7,422 nt of DNA from an uncultured Bacteroidales bacterium. GTDB taxonomy: Bacteria > Bacteroidota > Bacteroidia > Bacteroidales > Muribaculaceae. Below the pieces are notes generated by a model, which saw only the letters and a list, made by a program, of their open reading frames with translations, ran no database searches and was not told where the DNA came from. Positions 5,811 through 7,422 of this stretch are shown here, piece by piece; the first letter of the stretch is position 1; each line of letters begins with the position of its first letter. Position numbers and translations under genes: made by a program. The stretch covers positions 1-7,422 of the forward strand of contig USIY01000102.1 of assembly GCA_900554845.1 (NCBI GenBank), in the 5' to 3' direction.

Positions 5811-5972
5811 GATGGGTTATGTGAATTGGGGAGGCAAAGAGCGTTTTTCAACGCGCAGTTTAGGGAGGCGTTTTCGGAGAAAAAGAAATCCCGAAACATA
5901 TCCTTGCCTTCCCAATTCACTACGTTCATCGGGAAGCTGCCCCACGGTGTACCGGGTGCAGTGGTATCCCGA
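5811..5972. other. Candidate origin of transfer (oriT): non-coding gap full of inverted repeats
   Basis: The gap 5808-5981 between the DUF3408-like and MobC-like genes has no credible gene. It contains a 20-bp arm pair (5821-5840 with 5901-5920, 18 of 20 Watson-Crick). Inside it are two smaller hairpins: GCGTT/AACGC at 5841-5854 with loop TTTC, and TTTCGG/CCGAAA at 5872-5877 with 5891-5896. A second imperfect hairpin lies beside it: TCGGGA/TCCCGA at 5929-5934 with 5967-5972, with inner pairs CTGC/GCAG and CCC/GGG. Its position just upstream of mobC and the relaxase is the usual place for oriT in mobilizable elements. The nic site cannot be identified by eye. The alternative is a structured 5' leader RNA that controls mobC. 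Confidence 0.6.
5821..5920. repeat. Large imperfect inverted repeat, 20-bp arms, 60-nt centre
   Basis: The left arm 5821-5840 (GTGAATTGGGGAGGCAAAGA) and right arm 5901-5920 (TCCTTGCCTTCCCAATTCAC) are reverse complements except at arm positions 11 and 18. The first ten outer pairs are perfect. Pairing partly continues outward, with GATG 5811-5814 matching CATC 5927-5930. Confidence 0.9.
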
Positions 5973-5981
5973 CTTTCTATT

Positions 5982-6470
5982 TCAGAGCTTGCGCCAGATT
6001 TCGATGTCGTCTGCATATTGTTTCAGATGCTCGGCGAGGATGGCGTTAGCGTAGCTGCTGACGGTGGTGCCACGGTCGCCGAGAATTCTGGAAACGCGCT
6101 CAAGCTGGTCCCACAGGTCGCCCTCGATATTCAGGGCATGGCGGTTCTCCAGCTTTGCAGGAGCAAGGAATGTAGCCTTGAACTCGGCGAAGTCTGATTT
6201 GCGCTGTTGCTTGCCGATACGATGTTGCTTCGGCTGCTCGGTTGTGGGAGTTGCCTCGGTTGCCGTCTGCTCGTTGCCAAACAGATTGTCAGCGTTGGCA
6301 GGAGTGGTGCTGTTGACAGTGTTGTCGCTGTTAACAGTAGATGTGGCGTTGATAGAGTTATCTGATTTCATTGTAACTTCGGGGTTAGAGGTTGATACTT
6401 TGGATTTGGTTGCATCGGTCAACTCGGTTGACTTGGATGCGGTTGTTGACGGAGTTTTCTTCGCAGTCAT
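5982..6470 (-). CDS. DUF3408-like protein with a Ser/Thr/Asn-rich tail
   Basis: The protein has 162 residues. It starts at ATG 6470 inside an ATGA overlap with the upstream Toprim gene. Residues 1-80 are low-complexity (Ser, Thr, Asn, Ala; for example STVNSDNTVNSTTPANADN) and probably disordered. The folded part at about 93-160 contains RHALNIEGDLWDQLERVSRI, then GTTVSSYANAILAEHLKQY and a final IEIWRKL. This matches my recollection of DUF3408, a small family common in Bacteroidetes conjugative and mobilizable elements; the strand-helix-helix order suggests a ribbon-helix-helix-type DNA binder. Its stop is ten bases from the structured candidate oriT, so it could be a second relaxosome or regulatory protein there. 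That role is inferred. Confidence 0.8.
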   Translation of the reverse strand: MTAKKTPSTTASKSTELTDATKSKVSTSNPEVTMKSDNSINATSTVNSDNTVNSTTPANADNLFGNEQTATEATPTTEQPKQHRIGKQQRKSDFAEFKATFLAPAKLENRHALNIEGDLWDQLERVSRILGDRGTTVSSYANAILAEHLKQYADDIEIWRKL

Positions 6471-7422
6471 TGTTTTTCTGTTTTTGAGGTTTTGTTGATT
6501 GCATCAGTATCCGGGTTATACCGTTCAACTGACACGAGGGTGAGTTGCAGGTCATCAATGAGTTTCTGCAACATCGGATTTTTTCTAATCATCGCTTGCA
6601 GCACGGCTTGGTCAGGTTCGATTTGCAGGAGGTAGTCTGCTATGTCAAGTCCGGCTGTTCGCTCGTCATCAGTGGCAACTTCTTCAAGATAGTTGAAGAT
6701 GCTTGCCTCGATACCGAGATTGCGGAGCAAACTCAGTTTATGCCGCCATTGGTCGGTCGCGCCTATATCGGGATACAGGATTACCTGACGGCCTCGGAGA
6801 ACACGGATTGCATCGTTATTGAAGCAACCATTTTTACCGCCGGAAGCGAGCCACACATATTCGGGCAGATAGTAAGCTGACACAAGTGCGGTCTTCTCGC
6901 TCTCGACAATGGCAACCGGTTTGCCTCTGTTCATCGGCAACAAGTGTTCACCGAAAAAGCACTGACGCAGATTGAAGGCGGGCAACTTCAAAAGCGAGTG
7001 AACCCATGTAACATGGTTGAACGGCTCCTTTACACGTTTGCCGTTGTCGGCATCGTAGAGCATGACTTTCCCGGTGCGTACACAGCCGTTGATGTCGGTC
7101 TGCCAGAATACGCATGACCCCGGCCAGTGCTTTGAGGTGCCTACACGATAGTCTTTCATCAGTCGTAGGGTTTCCTCGGTTCCGAACTTGGAGCGGAGGA
7201 ACAGATAGAGATTGTTTTTCTCATAGCCGTGCAGAGTCTGTGAAACAGTCTCTGCCGCGATGAAGGAGAGTGGCTTTCGCGGCTCGGTCGGCTTGGCTCG
7301 CCATGCTAACGGAGCTGTGAAATCGGAGTGTAATGGCTTAGCCTCAGGATCACGCTCAAAATATTCCTTCGGTGTCAGGTGGTAGCCGCAGCTCTGCTCA
7401 TGGTCGCATCTGCCAACATCAT
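6467..7422 (-). CDS. Toprim-domain, primase-like mobile-element protein (DUF6371/PG0870-like), 5'-truncated
   Basis: The frame stays open to the right window edge, giving 317 visible residues; the ATG at 7159 is internal, since homologous sequence continues upstream. The visible N-terminus has a zinc-finger-like GRCDHEQSCGYH (C5, H7, C11, H14). A Toprim-like fold follows: VESEKTA at visible residues 172-178 (the conserved Glu), SGGKNG at about 193-198, and LYPDIGATDQW at about 215-225 (acidic residues). The zinc finger plus Toprim order is that of DnaG-like primase relatives and of the DUF6371/PG0870 proteins of Bacteroidetes mobile elements. It probably acts in element replication or in priming of the transferred strand, but there is no direct proof of activity. 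It shares an ATGA overlap with the DUF3408-like gene, so the mob operon promoter is likely beyond the window. Confidence 0.85.
   Translation of the reverse strand, partial: DVGRCDHEQSCGYHLTPKEYFERDPEAKPLHSDFTAPLAWRAKPTEPRKPLSFIAAETVSQTLHGYEKNNLYLFLRSKFGTEETLRLMKDYRVGTSKHWPGSCVFWQTDINGCVRTGKVMLYDADNGKRVKEPFNHVTWVHSLLKLPAFNLRQCFFGEHLLPMNRGKPVAIVESEKTALVSAYYLPEYVWLASGGKNGCFNNDAIRVLRGRQVILYPDIGATDQWRHKLSLLRNLGIEASIFNYLEEVATDDERTAGLDIADYLLQIEPDQAVLQAMIRKNPMLQKLIDDLQLTLVSVERYNPDTDAINKTSKTEKQ

Noticed and set aside
5893..5900. TATGTTTC on the minus strand, close to the Bacteroides -7 element TAnnTTTG, as a promoter for mobC
   Set aside because: The last base differs and no TTTG -33 element lies about 20 nt upstream; the nearest TTG is only 12 nt away. 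Not strong enough to list.
5807..6016. A 69-residue minus-strand open frame covering the gap between the DUF3408-like and MobC-like genes
   Set aside because: It starts inside the DUF3408-like gene, has no ribosome binding site or recognisable domain, and its sequence is dictated by the inverted repeats. The gap is better explained as a structured non-coding region.
6064..6498. Plus-strand open frame (144 residues) opposite the DUF3408-like gene
   Set aside because: It is the reverse reading of the Ser/Thr-rich tail and the DUF3408-like domain, which account for its Val/Leu/Ser-rich composition. No start signal is seen.
1..7422. CRISPR arrays, tRNA/rRNA genes, insertion sequences, integrase or attachment sites
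   Set aside because: No regularly spaced repeats, tRNA cloverleaf, transposase or recombinase motifs, or plausible att repeats were seen on either strand.

Overview
The window looks like part of a Bacteroidales (Bacteroides/Parabacteroides/Muribaculaceae-type) mobilizable or conjugative element. The evidence is a run of minus-strand genes typical of such elements: a Toprim/zinc-finger DUF6371-like protein, a DUF3408-like protein, a MobC-like ribbon-helix-helix protein, a MOBP-type relaxase, and a coiled-coil protein with one membrane helix. Genus and element family cannot be read from the sequence alone, and no integrase, coupling protein or element end is visible.

Right part (3723-7422, minus strand, hand-counted near 52% G+C in one 60-base line): the mobilization operon runs right to left. 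It starts with a 5'-truncated Toprim protein, followed by a DUF3408-like protein with an ATGA overlap. Then comes a 174-nt non-coding gap with strong nested inverted repeats, which is the best oriT candidate. The MobC-like gene follows and overlaps the relaxase by 20 nt, and the relaxase is followed after 2 nt by the coiled-coil/membrane protein. A 13-15 bp hairpin followed by a T-tract on the minus strand closes the operon at about 3680-3717.

Left part (1-3654, plus strand, hand-counted near 40% G+C in one 60-base line): a tight, A+T-richer run of seven small genes of a quite different kind converges on the mob operon. In order they are a partial two-helix membrane protein, a DUF4348-like lipoprotein, a three-helix membrane protein, a six-helix membrane protein, a TPR protein fused to a second domain, a secreted Trp-rich protein, and a 64-residue membrane protein. 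Several are coupled by ATGA overlaps. Six of the seven are predicted to be exported or membrane-bound, and none resembles an enzyme or a mobility protein.

These plus-strand genes are best read as cargo. The most interesting hypothesis is that they form an orphan immunity/interbacterial-defence type array. The TPR gene's C-terminal domain resembles small proteins I remember from polymorphic-toxin neighbourhoods, and two of the exported-protein genes are each bracketed by 13-16 bp direct repeats, as if genes had been added in a cassette-like way. This is inference; no immunity function is proven by the sequence.
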